64,000 bases of DNA from Pedobacter frigidisoli (GCF_004331675.1 NZ_SJSN01000001.1:186001-250000); one strand, 5' to 3'. Shown: positions 1-9,225, counted from the first letter of the stretch. Notes: generated by a model not told the origin, from the letters alone. Program-made: numbers and translations.

Positions 1-1
1 T

Positions 2-1309
2 TATCGCTTTAAAAAGGATAAACCAATGCTGATGCAAGAATATCTTGATGCATTGGCGACCATGCCGCAGGTTTTAGCGCAAGCAGAGGCCATACTGCCG
101 ATGATATTTGAGGACAAGGCCGATTATCAAACTTTTCAGACTGCAATTTTAAGAAAGGTTCAAAAAGAACCCGATGCCGAAATCTATATTCAGTTGCTTA
201 CTTGGAATTATATTCAACAGCAGGAATTTGACATGGCCCTACGCCAATTAATTGCTTTCGATAAAAGAACAAAAGCCGATGGAGGAACCTTATTTAATGC
301 CATTTATACCTTTGTTGATAACGGCGCATACGAAACTGCGATTAAAGCGTACGATTATTTGTTGACCAAGGGAAAGGATAATCAATATTATTTGCCATCG
401 AAAATCGAGCTGTTAAATACGAAGTATAATCTTCAAACTACAGGAAAGTACCAATTGGCTGATCTTGATTTATTGGCAAAAGATTACCAGACCTTGTTAG
501 ATGAGAACGGAAAAAATAAAACCACATTATTCGCCATTAAGAAGCTAGCAAATTTGCAGGCGTATTATTTAAATCAAGCACCAAAGGCTGAAAAAGGATT
601 GGAAGAAGCACTGCAGATTCCGGGGATTAATGCACAAGATATCGGTCAGTTGAAACTGGATTTAGGCGATATTTATATTTTAACCAACCAACCTTGGGAA
701 GCTTTTTTGGTTTATGAGCAAGTGAGTAAGCAATTTGAGGGACAACCGATAGGTAACGAAGCCCGTTTCAGAAGCGCTAAACTGTCTTTTTACCAAGGGA
801 ATTTCGAGTACAGCAATGGACAATGCCTAATCTTAAAGGCCGCAACTTCTCAATTAATCGCTAACGACGCATTAAACTTAAGTTTGTTAATATCGGATAA
901 TATTCAAACGCCAGCCGATAGCAATGCCTTAAAAATGTATGCAGACGCAGAAATGTTATTGTTCCGCAACCTGCCTATACTGGCTGTTAAAAAATTGGAT
1001 AGTATCGCGATTACCTATCCTGGCAACGGACTAACAGATGCCACAATGATGAGTAAGGCCAAAATTTTTATAAAAGCCGCCGACTACCAGAAAGCTGCAG
1101 ATATTCTAAAAAAGTTAACCGATGATTTTAAGGATGGAATTTGGACTGATGATGCGCTTTTTACCCTTGCAGATTTGTATGAGAAAAAGCTGAACGATAT
1201 AGCCCAAGCTAAGATTTATTTCCAGAAACTGATAACGGATTACCCTGGAAGCATGTTTAGTGCAGAGGCCCGAAAAAGATTTAGAAATTTAAGAGGTGAT
1301 GGGGTTTAA
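2..1309 (+). CDS. TPR-repeat protein, 5' end cut by window edge
   Basis: The reading frame is open from the first complete codon of the window, so the ATG at 26 is probably internal and the true start lies outside. At least 435 residues are visible. They are almost entirely helical and show tetratricopeptide-like spacing (A..Y..L, A..LL..), most clearly at the C-terminus, where the 'A..YFQKLI.DYPGS..A..R' pattern resembles the BamD/YbgF type of TPR. There is no catalytic motif and no membrane segment in the visible part. TPR arrays are scaffolds for protein-protein contacts; the partner cannot be told from here. It is followed convergently by a small membrane protein. The TPR fold is likely; the cellular role is unknown. 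Confidence 0.8.
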   Translation, partial: YRFKKDKPMLMQEYLDALATMPQVLAQAEAILPMIFEDKADYQTFQTAILRKVQKEPDAEIYIQLLTWNYIQQQEFDMALRQLIAFDKRTKADGGTLFNAIYTFVDNGAYETAIKAYDYLLTKGKDNQYYLPSKIELLNTKYNLQTTGKYQLADLDLLAKDYQTLLDENGKNKTTLFAIKKLANLQAYYLNQAPKAEKGLEEALQIPGINAQDIGQLKLDLGDIYILTNQPWEAFLVYEQVSKQFEGQPIGNEARFRSAKLSFYQGNFEYSNGQCLILKAATSQLIANDALNLSLLISDNIQTPADSNALKMYADAEMLLFRNLPILAVKKLDSIAITYPGNGLTDATMMSKAKIFIKAADYQKAADILKKLTDDFKDGIWTDDALFTLADLYEKKLNDIAQAKIYFQKLITDYPGSMFSAEARKRFRNLRGDGV

Positions 1310-1317
1310 TCCATCAA

Positions 1318-1977
1318 TTATATTATGATTGTTTTATTCTTGAAAATATTCTCCAGTTTTTCTGCAGATAAAAAAGATAAAATAATTGCCGATAATCCAA
1401 TGAAAGCGAATACGATAATAGCTAAACATATTCCAGTTTCCCAAGGTATAGAACCTTTTGTTAATACGATGCATTTATCCGAGATCTTATAACCACCATC
1501 AACCAGTATCTTTTTACTTTCATCGTCTATTACATCATTATCAAACTTCCCCTTAACATGGGCATTTTTCATAAAATAATCTTCAATATCTACATCAGCC
1601 ACCTTATCATCAATTACAACAACAAAACATTCAGTTTCTTTTAACTTACTCACGTCTTGATTATTTTGATAAACAGGATAAACTATTGATGCCAATGATG
1701 TATCGCCCGACTTACCAATACGCAAATTTTCTACATAGAGATCTCCATAAGCACTAACATCAGAAACACCAAAATATCTTGGCAACCTCTCTTTCTCGAT
1801 ATTTTTTACCTCAGCAAGTGTGTAATTTTTAATATTTTTAATTTGCTGATTAAAAACCAGATCAGGAATGGCTTCTAGAATTAAAGCGATTGCTAGACCA
1901 ATTCCGATCAAACGGTAAATGATCCCTAAGTGTTTAATATAAACGATGCATTTAATAAGAAATTTCATTCGGAGCAC
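1318..1977 (-). CDS. Hypothetical membrane protein with two helices
   Basis: This 219-residue protein is not recognised as a named family. It has a hydrophobic helix at about residues 18-40, an extracytoplasmic-looking central domain of about 130 residues, and a second hydrophobic helix at about 182-205 ending in a short charged tail. An alternative start at Met4 is equally possible. The central domain has no cysteine pair or catalytic signature that I can name. It stands alone on the minus strand between a TPR gene and an acetyltransferase gene, with about 50 bp to the latter. The ORF is long and lacks a better competitor in other frames, so it is probably real. Confidence 0.6.
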   Translation of the reverse strand: MLRMKFLIKCIVYIKHLGIIYRLIGIGLAIALILEAIPDLVFNQQIKNIKNYTLAEVKNIEKERLPRYFGVSDVSAYGDLYVENLRIGKSGDTSLASIVYPVYQNNQDVSKLKETECFVVVIDDKVADVDIEDYFMKNAHVKGKFDNDVIDDESKKILVDGGYKISDKCIVLTKGSIPWETGICLAIIVFAFIGLSAIILSFLSAEKLENIFKNKTIII

Positions 1978-2030
1978 TAATAATTTCTTGAAAGTAAATA
2001 TTTGAGATGAAAGAAAAAAATATCAACTAT

Positions 2031-2588
2031 TTATTTTTTCCAATTCCAAACTACCACATTCCACTCAACGTCGCTGTTATCGGTGTATGTGCTAATTACT
2101 TCGAAACCAATACGTTTGTGCGCATGCATCGAACGTAAATTTATGCTAGCGATTTCGGTAATGGCAAAATCGTAGTGATCGCTAAAATGATCTTTATAAG
2201 CTTTATAACATCGATCAAATAAGCCTTGACCACGATAATTTTTATCTACACAAACTTGGCCAACAACAATATAATGATAAGTAGCTACAGATTTCTCCTG
2301 GAATAGAATATGATCAAAACTTTCGTACATTTCTACTAACCTACGAATGTCGTTTTTCGATTCTTCAGTCATTCCAAGTACATAAGCAATTACCATATCG
2401 CCATCCTTGGCAATAATATTTGGCTCGTACTTGTGCATCCTGTTCAAATCATCGAGCGTATGAGAAATGGTCACAAATCCTTGCGCCTTAATTTCCTCTG
2501 GAGACAAATCCTTTCTGAGGTTTTGCTTCTGAAGCGCTATAATCCCCTCTAGATCTTTTGTTGTGGAAGAAATGTCGATTGAAATCAT
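2031..2588 (-). CDS. GNAT-family N-acetyltransferase
   Basis: The 185-residue protein has the acetyl-CoA-binding motif A of GNAT enzymes near residues 113-126: a beta strand 'VGQVCVD' followed by the pyrophosphate loop YRGQGLF and a helix. The later segment IASINLRSMHAHKRIGFE is the usual motif B with the conserved N...A...Y/I-GF pattern. GNAT enzymes transfer an acyl group from CoA to an amine; the acceptor cannot be read from sequence. It lies 10 bp downstream of a small membrane protein on the same strand, so the two may be co-transcribed. Family assignment is firm, substrate unknown. Confidence 0.85.
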   Translation of the reverse strand: MISIDISSTTKDLEGIIALQKQNLRKDLSPEEIKAQGFVTISHTLDDLNRMHKYEPNIIAKDGDMVIAYVLGMTEESKNDIRRLVEMYESFDHILFQEKSVATYHYIVVGQVCVDKNYRGQGLFDRCYKAYKDHFSDHYDFAITEIASINLRSMHAHKRIGFEVISTYTDNSDVEWNVVVWNWKK

Positions 2589-2598
2589 TGCATTTTAA

Positions 2599-2862
2599 TT
2601 AGGCATCAAGGGCAATTATTGTGAGCGTTAGTAGGAGTATGAAGCAAATACCTGCAAGAATAAGGATTCTGGCACCATGTTGCCTGTCGGTTAACGAATA
2701 TACAAACCCTTTTTCACCTGAGGCTGTTATTCGTTTTTTCTTCATTAAATCCCAGCCAATAACTATACCTAAAATGCCACCAAATATTGCTGTTAGGTAA
2801 CCAGTATAAATATAATTTCGCGTAGAATTGTCAACTTTGTGAGCGTTGTTTGTTTGTATCAT
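2599..2862 (-). CDS. Small two-helix membrane protein
   Basis: This 87-residue protein has a polar N-terminus, a hydrophobic helix at about residues 18-40 rich in glycine (GGILGIVIGW), a basic stretch with KKKR, and a second hydrophobic helix at about 66-85. I do not recognise a named family. Similar small helical proteins are common in Bacteroidota and are usually left as hypothetical. It is followed after 10 bp by the GNAT gene on the same strand and is divergent from the DUF4286 gene, with about 100 bp of shared upstream DNA. Confidence 0.6.
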   Translation of the reverse strand: MIQTNNAHKVDNSTRNYIYTGYLTAIFGGILGIVIGWDLMKKKRITASGEKGFVYSLTDRQHGARILILAGICFILLLTLTIIALDA

Positions 2863-2956
2863 GCTTGAACAATAGGGAATGCAAATCTAAAAGTTTAGTT
2901 AAAACAAAACGAATAAAAATGAGAATGAACAAACTTAATAAAACAGAGATATTAAT

Positions 2957-2964
2957 TACCTTTG
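2957..2964 (+). promoter_or_regulatory. Bacteroidota -7 box (TACCTTTG)
   Basis: TACCTTTG matches the TAnnTTTG -7 consensus of the Bacteroidota primary sigma factor and ends 5 bp before the ATG of the DUF4286 gene. No convincing -33 element is seen. The very short or absent leader fits this phylum, where Shine-Dalgarno pairing is rarely used. Confidence 0.6.
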
Positions 2965-2968
2965 CGCC

Positions 2969-3271
2969 ATGCTTTTATACAATGTTACACTGATTTTAGA
3001 TGATACAGCAGCCGAAGAATGGTTGCAATGGATGCAAGAAACCCATATTCCAGAAGTTATGGCAACAGGCATGTTTGTTTCGCATAGACTACTAAAAGTT
3101 ATAGATTCGCCAAATGAGGGCGTAACGTATTGCGCACAATATGTGGCAGAAACCATGGAGAACTACACTGAGTATCAAGATGTTTATGCACCAAATTTGC
3201 AAGCCGATTTAAACGAAAGATTTAAAAATCGTTTTGTGGCTTATAGAACTTTGATGGAGTTTGTGAGTTAA
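2969..3271 (+). CDS. DUF4286 family protein
   Basis: The 100-residue protein matches the DUF4286 family: it begins with a hydrophobic beta strand (YNVTLILDD), then a W..WM...HIPEVMATG segment and a YCAQY strand. These proteins are predicted to have the ferredoxin-like dimeric alpha-beta barrel fold. No activity is established. A -7 box ends 5 bp upstream of the ATG, supporting this start. It converges on the MazG-like gene. No operon partner is evident. Confidence 0.8.
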   Translation: MLLYNVTLILDDTAAEEWLQWMQETHIPEVMATGMFVSHRLLKVIDSPNEGVTYCAQYVAETMENYTEYQDVYAPNLQADLNERFKNRFVAYRTLMEFVS

Positions 3272-3292
3272 ACCTGACTAAATATTTCAGAC

Positions 3293-3619
3293 TTATCTTA
3301 ACTTATCATTATTCTTATGCCTATCCGCATCGCGGATGGTTTTCTTTTCGAGGTTTTTTTCTAGTGCTTCTGTTAAGTTAATGCCAGTTTGATTGGCTAA
3401 GCAGATTAGCACGAACATCACATCGGCCATTTCATCGGCAAGGTTTACTTCCTCATCACTTTTTTTGAAAGACTGTTCACCATATTTCCGGGCCATGATC
3501 CGAGCAACCTCACCAACCTCTTCCATCAAAATGGCGGTATTGGTTAGCTCATTAAAATACCTAATACCTGTGGTTTTGATCCATTGATCAACTGTTTCCT
3601 GTGCCTGGTTAATGGTCAT
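3293..3619 (-). CDS. MazG-like nucleotide pyrophosphohydrolase
   Basis: The 108-residue protein has the all-helical MazG/dUTPase fold signature: a helix with EEVGEVAR near residue 29, and a second helix with LADEMADVMF near residue 60. These give the E-x-x-E and E-x-x-D side chains that bind magnesium. Family members hydrolyse (d)NTPs to monophosphate and pyrophosphate and are thought to clean abnormal nucleotides. The length fits the single-domain form. Its start overlaps the 3' end of the glycosyltransferase gene by 11 bp, so the two are translationally coupled. Substrate is not predictable. Confidence 0.85.
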   Translation of the reverse strand: MTINQAQETVDQWIKTTGIRYFNELTNTAILMEEVGEVARIMARKYGEQSFKKSDEEVNLADEMADVMFVLICLANQTGINLTEALEKNLEKKTIRDADRHKNNDKLR

Positions 3620-5216
3620 GTTTTTCTTCTTCTATTTCTTGGTTGATTCTTTTGTTAATATCTATTTTAGCACCTTGTAAAAGAAATACACTTGCGCCAA
3701 CTTCTCGTGAATATGGATTTTTGATTTCGCCGATCTTGGTAATTTTCTCAAAAAAAGGTTGTTCCTTTCTCCTTTCGGGATCTTCTTCATCCGCCTCGCG
3801 AATTAAAATTAAATCCTTTATTGGTCTATCCATTCTAAACCAATACAGATAATCTGCATTGTATGATACGGCACCAATATTTTTATATTTGGAGTAATAG
3901 TTTACTGCACCAGCCAAACCATAATTATCAGCCCTGATTAATAAGGCTGATTTATCGGCAACCTGTTCATAAGCTAAATCAGTTAAATGAGCAATTTCTT
4001 TCCAGCCCTGCATATCTGCATAGTCTTGCGGCAATTGATGATTTTTTCCATCCTCCCAGCGCAACATTCCTACCATTTCAAATCTTTTTTGGTTTGCGAT
4101 GATTTGTTTTGGAGAATAAAGGGGCATCAACAATGGAAGAAAATAGATATGCAGCCCAATATTGAAAGCCAAAAGCAGAACAATCCAAACATATCGCTTA
4201 TATAAAATCGCACCAAAATACGCAGATCCAAAAGCCAGTAAAACTGGATATAAACCCAATGCATAGTAATCTTTCGCTTTAAAATAGCTGAAGATAATTA
4301 AGGTAAAAATGTAAGTTAACATTACCCATCGATATTTTCTGAACGGCTTATAAAAAATTAGCGAACCAATTCCACCCAACAAAATAAGAATGCTGGCAGC
4401 AAAAAACAGAAATTGATTTTTGAAAAAATCTAGGCGATTAACATGAACCAATTGCGTTTTAGCCAATAATTTCATGTGTACAAGTACTGGAAAATCATTT
4501 TTAATTTGCCAAAAAATATTTGGGGAAACGATAATTAAACCCAAAATAATGGCGAAATAGAAATGCTTATTGGTGAAAATTTTTCGAGTTGGTGTAATTA
4601 CTATTGCAGGCAACAAACCCATTATCAAAAAGAGAATATTGTATTTGTTGAGGAAACCAAACGCCACCCAAATAGCGAAATAATAAAGATATTTTGGTTC
4701 GTTTTTGTCAAAGTATTTTATGAGGTAGAAGAATGTGGCTGTCCAAGCCAAAACATCAAATGAGTTGGGTTGATAAAGTGTATTTAACCTTAAAAAGGCA
4801 GAACAAATGCAAGCTATAGCAACAAAACATTTAGCCAATAAGTTTCCATTTAAATGTTCGACTATTTTCCAGCCAAACAAAATGGTCGATGCGCCAAAAA
4901 GAGCAGGAAAAAATTTAACCCAAAAAACACCATTTCCAAGTAATTTGATAATTAACGAGTTTATAGATATTAATGGCGGCACCGAAGTAAAACCAGCCGC
5001 CAAATGGTTGGCCTGATCCAAGTGTAAAAATTCATCGCGATGAAGTTCGTAAGCATTATTAACCAAAACATAGCTTAAAACAAATTTGAGCGCAAGAAAT
5101 AAACCAAGAACCCCCCAACCCCTCCGATGAATCGGAGCAGGCTCTAAAGGGGACTTTTCCGTTCCAGTGTTAAGCTCATCTGCCCCTAAATGGAAACTTG
5201 AATTTCTATCTATCAT
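3609..5216 (-). CDS. ArnT/PMT-like GT39 glycosyltransferase, repeat-derived N-terminus
   Basis: The 535-residue polytopic membrane protein resembles the PMT_2/ArnT group of lipid-linked glycosyltransferases. Near residue 59 it has the conserved acidic luminal motif HRDEF, followed by about ten or more hydrophobic helices and a C-terminal periplasmic domain. Such enzymes move a sugar from a polyprenyl phosphate carrier onto lipid or protein. Residues about 20-38 (TEKSPLEPAP..RRGWGVLG) are not family-like: they are the translation of an intergenic palindromic repeat at 5103-5162 that has a second copy at 55148-55205. Either the repeat is read in frame, or translation starts further in. Acceptor and donor are unknown. 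Confidence 0.82.
   Translation of the reverse strand: MIDRNSSFHLGADELNTGTEKSPLEPAPIHRRGWGVLGLFLALKFVLSYVLVNNAYELHRDEFLHLDQANHLAAGFTSVPPLISINSLIIKLLGNGVFWVKFFPALFGASTILFGWKIVEHLNGNLLAKCFVAIACICSAFLRLNTLYQPNSFDVLAWTATFFYLIKYFDKNEPKYLYYFAIWVAFGFLNKYNILFLIMGLLPAIVITPTRKIFTNKHFYFAIILGLIIVSPNIFWQIKNDFPVLVHMKLLAKTQLVHVNRLDFFKNQFLFFAASILILLGGIGSLIFYKPFRKYRWVMLTYIFTLIIFSYFKAKDYYALGLYPVLLAFGSAYFGAILYKRYVWIVLLLAFNIGLHIYFLPLLMPLYSPKQIIANQKRFEMVGMLRWEDGKNHQLPQDYADMQGWKEIAHLTDLAYEQVADKSALLIRADNYGLAGAVNYYSKYKNIGAVSYNADYLYWFRMDRPIKDLILIREADEEDPERRKEQPFFEKITKIGEIKNPYSREVGASVFLLQGAKIDINKRINQEIEEEKHDH
5103..5162. repeat. Palindromic G/C-rich repeat inside GT39 5' end
   Basis: The segment contains CCGATGAATCGG, flanked by C-rich and G-rich arms (AACCCCTCC and CTCTAAAGGGGAC). 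It matches the copy at 55148-55205, where the same arms and core (CCGAT..ATCGG) occur. Here it lies in frame in the first 40 codons of the glycosyltransferase gene. Confidence 0.8.
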
Positions 5217-5264
5217 AATATTGTTTAGTTGTTTTCACAATCCCTATATTTACCATCGCTTATT

Positions 5265-5290
5265 GCTCCCCCTTCAGGGGGCTGGGGGGG
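5265..5290. repeat. C/G-rich hairpin repeat downstream of dtd
   Basis: The sequence GCTCCCCCTTCAGGGGGC, followed by a G run, folds on itself. It begins directly after the dtd stop codon when read on the minus strand. It is of the same kind as the elements at 13443, 59852 and 59922 and could act as a 3' end hairpin for dtd. Confidence 0.75.
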
Positions 5291-5743
5291 TTACTCTTTA
5301 TTCTTCGAATCAATCAAAATGGTAACAGGTCCATCATTTACCAGAGCGATTTTCATATCAGCACCAAAAATTCCTGTTTGTATTTTCTTCCCCATTAAAG
5401 TAGATAGTTTTTCAATCATTTTTTCGTAAAGTGGGATAGCAATATCTGGTCTTGCCGCTCGGGTAAAACCAGGCCTATTTCCTTTTTTTGTAGATGCGAA
5501 CAAAGTGAATTGACTAATCAAAAGAATATCTCCATTTACATCTGCCAAAGCTTTATTCATCATTCCATTTTCATCTCCAAAAACCCGCATACCAACAATT
5601 TTTTGTGCAAGCCAATCTAAATCCTCATTTGTATCAGCATCCTCAATCCCTAAAAGTACCAGAAATCCAGTTTCAATTTGGCCAGTAATGTCGCCATCAA
5701 CTGTGCAACTTGCTTGTGTAACTCTTTGTAAAACTGCTCGCAT
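5291..5743 (-). CDS. dtd: D-aminoacyl-tRNA deacylase
   Basis: The 150-residue protein is a full-length DTD. It hydrolyses D-amino acids mischarged on tRNA, a chirality proofreading step in the cytosol. Both family signatures are present: SQFTLFA, with the active-site threonine, near residue 78, and NDGPVT near residue 138, the Gly-cisPro motif that excludes L-amino acids. It starts MRAVLQRV, as DTDs do. The gene is divergent from a lipoprotein gene with 3 bp between ORFs as predicted, and the stop abuts a C/G-rich hairpin repeat. Confidence 0.95.
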   Translation of the reverse strand: MRAVLQRVTQASCTVDGDITGQIETGFLVLLGIEDADTNEDLDWLAQKIVGMRVFGDENGMMNKALADVNGDILLISQFTLFASTKKGNRPGFTRAARPDIAIPLYEKMIEKLSTLMGKKIQTGIFGADMKIALVNDGPVTILIDSKNKE

Positions 5744-5773
5744 TTTATGTTACTTTTGATCGATAAAATTGAT

Positions 5774-6799
5774 ATGCGCAAGATAAGTATTTTAGTGATT
5801 GCTGTGTTTTTCTTCTTCGGCTGTAAGCAGAAATTTACGATTTACCCAACCTTTTATTATTGGAAAACTGATTATAAAAATAAGAAAGCAGAAACCAATT
5901 ATCTCGAACAATTTAAATCAAAATCGCTCTACGTTCGAATAATGGATATAGACTTTAATCCAGATATTCAGCAACCTACTCCAGTTTCGCCCATCAATTT
6001 TTCTGATCCTCTGCCTAAACAGATTGATATTATTCCAGTCGTATTTATTGTAAATCACATCTTCGATAAAATCGATACTAAACAAAGTGATTTGCTGGCA
6101 GATCGAATAGCAAAATTTGTGGATGCAAAAGTTAAACAAGCAGGGAAATCTAATTATACCGAACTGCAAATAGATTGCGATTGGACTAAAACTACTCGTG
6201 ATCGATATTTCTCCTTCCTTGAAGAATTAAAAAAACATCCCATTTTAAAAGGCAAAACCATTTCTGTTACCTTGCGACTTCATCAGGTTAAAAATATCAT
6301 TTCAAGCGGCATTCCCCCAGTAAAAAAAGCGTTGCTCATGTGCTACAACATGGGTAATCTAAGAAAGTATGGAGAACAAAATTCCATTCTCGATCAACAT
6401 GAAATGGATGTTTATTTGAAAGATTTCCTAGAAAATTATCCATTAAAACTAGATGTTGCTCTACCAATTTTTGAGTGGGCGGTAGTTTTTCGGAATCAAC
6501 AATATGCAGGAATTTCAAAACGAATTACTCAAGCTAAAATCGATGATAAGAAACTATTCAAACAACGAGGAACTTCAATTTTATATGATCTTCTGTTAGA
6601 CTATCCTGCCGCTGGATTAAAACAGGGAGACGTAATTCGATGGGAAAAAATTTCTCCTCAAAATTTATTTGCAACATCCAAATTTTTATCACGATATTTA
6701 AAACCAGAAGAACGAAATCTCGTTTTCTATCATCTCGACACCGACCTTTTAAAACATTTTACGAATGAAGAACTTCAAAAAGTTATCGCTAATTTTTAG
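5774..6799 (+). CDS. Hypothetical lipoprotein
   Basis: I start this gene at the ATG at 5774, not the upstream ATG at 5747, because this gives a clean signal peptide (MRKISILVIAVFFFFGC) with the lipobox cysteine at residue 17. The mature protein is about 325 residues. It alternates strands and helices like a TIM barrel: ELQIDCDWT, TISVTLRLHQ and LDVALPIFEW resemble barrel strands carrying acidic and aromatic residues at their ends, as in glycoside hydrolase-like folds. I do not recognise a named family. Its 3' end overlaps the next gene by 35 bp, so both are probably made together and act at the cell envelope. Confidence 0.7.
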   Translation: MRKISILVIAVFFFFGCKQKFTIYPTFYYWKTDYKNKKAETNYLEQFKSKSLYVRIMDIDFNPDIQQPTPVSPINFSDPLPKQIDIIPVVFIVNHIFDKIDTKQSDLLADRIAKFVDAKVKQAGKSNYTELQIDCDWTKTTRDRYFSFLEELKKHPILKGKTISVTLRLHQVKNIISSGIPPVKKALLMCYNMGNLRKYGEQNSILDQHEMDVYLKDFLENYPLKLDVALPIFEWAVVFRNQQYAGISKRITQAKIDDKKLFKQRGTSILYDLLLDYPAAGLKQGDVIRWEKISPQNLFATSKFLSRYLKPEERNLVFYHLDTDLLKHFTNEELQKVIANF

Positions 6800-9194
6800 C
6801 GTTTTCTTAATTACATTTTTCGGCGAAATTGCCGTAAACATTGCCTGTGGTGGCGAAGTAGATCCTTACGATTATTACATTTCCTATTTCCACAACAACG
6901 TTGAGGGTAATGAATACACGCCTTTTGCCTATAATCAGATGGCTTATTTAAATAGCGAGGATGATGTAGCGAGTGAATCGGAAATTAATAGCCGTGAATG
7001 GGCGAAATATTTAGATGTTAAGGAACAAGATGTACATAAAATCATGTATAACGTTGATAGTGCAACGAGCAGTAAGCTTGCGCATTATGATGGAAAACTT
7101 TCCGAGTTACCAGACAGTTTGCAAAAAAATACTTTCATACAAGGTTTAGAAAAACACAAAGCTGCTTTGAAATATTACAGCTTCGCCAAAAGCTGCGAGC
7201 CTTATGCGGCTATCAATTTCGATCTGTGGGATCCGAAACCTCGCGACAGCACGCAAATGGATATTAAAGCTAAAGAGGGATTGAAATTAAAGGAATTGGA
7301 AAAAGACGATTTTTTGAAGTTAAGATACGCCTACCAAGCCCAGCGAATGTTTCATTATGCGGGCTTGCACACCGATAGTAAAAATGTTTACGATAAATTT
7401 ATCAAAACAAATAATACAAATAGTGCAGTTAAAGGCTGGGCTTTAGCGTTGTATGCTGGTTCGATTCGCCGTTTAGGTAATCCTGATGAATCTGCGTTTC
7501 TATTTTCTAAAGTTTTCGCTAATAATCCAGAGCGAAGAGTTCAAGCTTATAAAAATTATTACTATAACAGCGCTCCTGTAAATGGAGCATTGAAATACGC
7601 TAAAACAAATGAGGAGAAAGCGAATATTTGGGCGATAAACGGATTTGGAAATCCAAATTTCAACATTGAAAGTTTAAACAAGGTTTATCAGTACGAACCA
7701 AAAAGCGAACTGAACGGTGCGCTTTTGGTTAGAGAGGTTAATAAACTCGAACAAGCATTAATTGAGGCGAATGATATTGCAAGAATATCTTATAGTTATT
7801 ATTTCTCTGAAAATAACCCGAAACAGCGGGATAGTGTTAAAAATATAAACCTAAAACAACTGAATTTAGTAAGAAATTTTGCTGTTAAATTGGCTACCGA
7901 AAAGAAATATCCACAACCTGAATTGGGAACTTTAACCGCCGCTTATCTATCTTGGATGGAGAATAAAGATTTCTTGGCTTCAAATTATTTAGCGATTCTA
8001 AATCCAGATAAACTTCCTGAAAAGTTACGCGATCAATACCGAATTACTGATTTATTGATTAAGGCTAAAAACATCAAAAAAGGAAATCCTTTCAATGAGA
8101 ACGATTTGTTGCCAACTTTAAAATGGCTGGACGAAAAGCGATTTGCAGAGAATGAAACTCAAGTTAACGATTGGGCGAATGAGGATAAAAGATTTAGCAG
8201 AACCACCAGAAATTTTTATCAGCAAATATTGGCGCCGGCATATTTAAAATTAGGTGATACGGCTAAAGCGGCTTTAGCAATGGTTAAGGGAGATTTGGAA
8301 TCGAGAACATTGAAAGAAAATTCCTTGTTCAAAAACATAAGCTACCAAACCACTTCATTTTGGCAACAATATTTAAGTCCGAAAAGCATGCAAGGTTTAG
8401 TTGTGTACAAAACCAAAGCCGCTGGAAGTGACCTAACTGCAATGTTGGCAAAAGCTTTAAATCAATTTAAAAATGATGATTTTTATGAGCTTTATGGAAC
8501 TACCTATTTGAGAACGCATCAATACGATAAAGCGGTTCAAATGTTTGCTAAAGTATCGCCAAATTACAGCTATTTCAACCCTGAAAACTATTATGCTGAT
8601 GATGCAAATTCGAAATTATATGCCAACCCTTTTATTCAAACGATAAATGATTTTCCGAAAAAGTATGTTTCAGCAAAAGCATCGATTACTAAAAAAGCAT
8701 TTGCTGCAGAAATGCTACGCTTGCAAAAATTAACAGTGAGTGATAAAACCAATGCTGCATTGTATTATTTTAAAATGGCGAACGCGGTTTATCAAACGGG
8801 ATACTATGGAAATAGCTGGTTTTTAATCAGTTACGATTGGTCGACTTACGATAATATTAGTCCGGCGAGATATGGTTACGACGTAGATTACAAGAAAGCA
8901 CAAACCGCAAAGACTTGGTACTTAAAGGCAAGAGCCTTAAGCACAGATCCTGATTTCGAAGCCAAATGTACTTTCATGCTGGCCAAATGTGCGCAAAAGC
9001 AAATTATCTTAAATTCGAAATTAAACTCATTCAGTTATTGGGATAAGGATGATGTGAAGTTTAAAAATTTCATTAAAGCGAATTACAACAATCCGTACTT
9101 TAAAGAATTGAAGTTAACCTACAGCAAAACGCCGTTTTATCGAGTTGCTGCTGGCGATTGTAGTTATTTGGGAGATTTTATAGCGAGGAAATAG
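6765..9194 (+). CDS. Large exported helical-repeat protein, function unknown
   Basis: The 809-residue protein begins with a signal sequence (MKNFKKLSLIFSVFLITFF), and a cysteine at residue 28 (NIACGG) may be lipidated. The rest is helical with irregular TPR-like spacing, e.g. MFHYAGLHTDSKNVYDKFI, and the LYGTTYLRTHQYDKAVQMF unit near residues 575-595. Acidic and aromatic residues are frequent. I cannot name a family. The 35-bp overlap with the upstream lipoprotein gene argues for one operon and one process. The 5' end is certain enough because the signal peptide starts at this ATG. It could be an outer-surface scaffold for the lipoprotein. Confidence 0.7.
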   Translation: MKNFKKLSLIFSVFLITFFGEIAVNIACGGEVDPYDYYISYFHNNVEGNEYTPFAYNQMAYLNSEDDVASESEINSREWAKYLDVKEQDVHKIMYNVDSATSSKLAHYDGKLSELPDSLQKNTFIQGLEKHKAALKYYSFAKSCEPYAAINFDLWDPKPRDSTQMDIKAKEGLKLKELEKDDFLKLRYAYQAQRMFHYAGLHTDSKNVYDKFIKTNNTNSAVKGWALALYAGSIRRLGNPDESAFLFSKVFANNPERRVQAYKNYYYNSAPVNGALKYAKTNEEKANIWAINGFGNPNFNIESLNKVYQYEPKSELNGALLVREVNKLEQALIEANDIARISYSYYFSENNPKQRDSVKNINLKQLNLVRNFAVKLATEKKYPQPELGTLTAAYLSWMENKDFLASNYLAILNPDKLPEKLRDQYRITDLLIKAKNIKKGNPFNENDLLPTLKWLDEKRFAENETQVNDWANEDKRFSRTTRNFYQQILAPAYLKLGDTAKAALAMVKGDLESRTLKENSLFKNISYQTTSFWQQYLSPKSMQGLVVYKTKAAGSDLTAMLAKALNQFKNDDFYELYGTTYLRTHQYDKAVQMFAKVSPNYSYFNPENYYADDANSKLYANPFIQTINDFPKKYVSAKASITKKAFAAEMLRLQKLTVSDKTNAALYYFKMANAVYQTGYYGNSWFLISYDWSTYDNISPARYGYDVDYKKAQTAKTWYLKARALSTDPDFEAKCTFMLAKCAQKQIILNSKLNSFSYWDKDDVKFKNFIKANYNNPYFKELKLTYSKTPFYRVAAGDCSYLGDFIARK

Positions 9195-9225
9195 AAATAG
9201 CTGCAAGACTTTTGAAAAAACTGAA

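Noticed and set aside
2956-3156. 66-codon ORF on the minus strand over the DUF4286 gene
   Set aside because: It is a shadow of the plus-strand gene, which has family signature and promoter.
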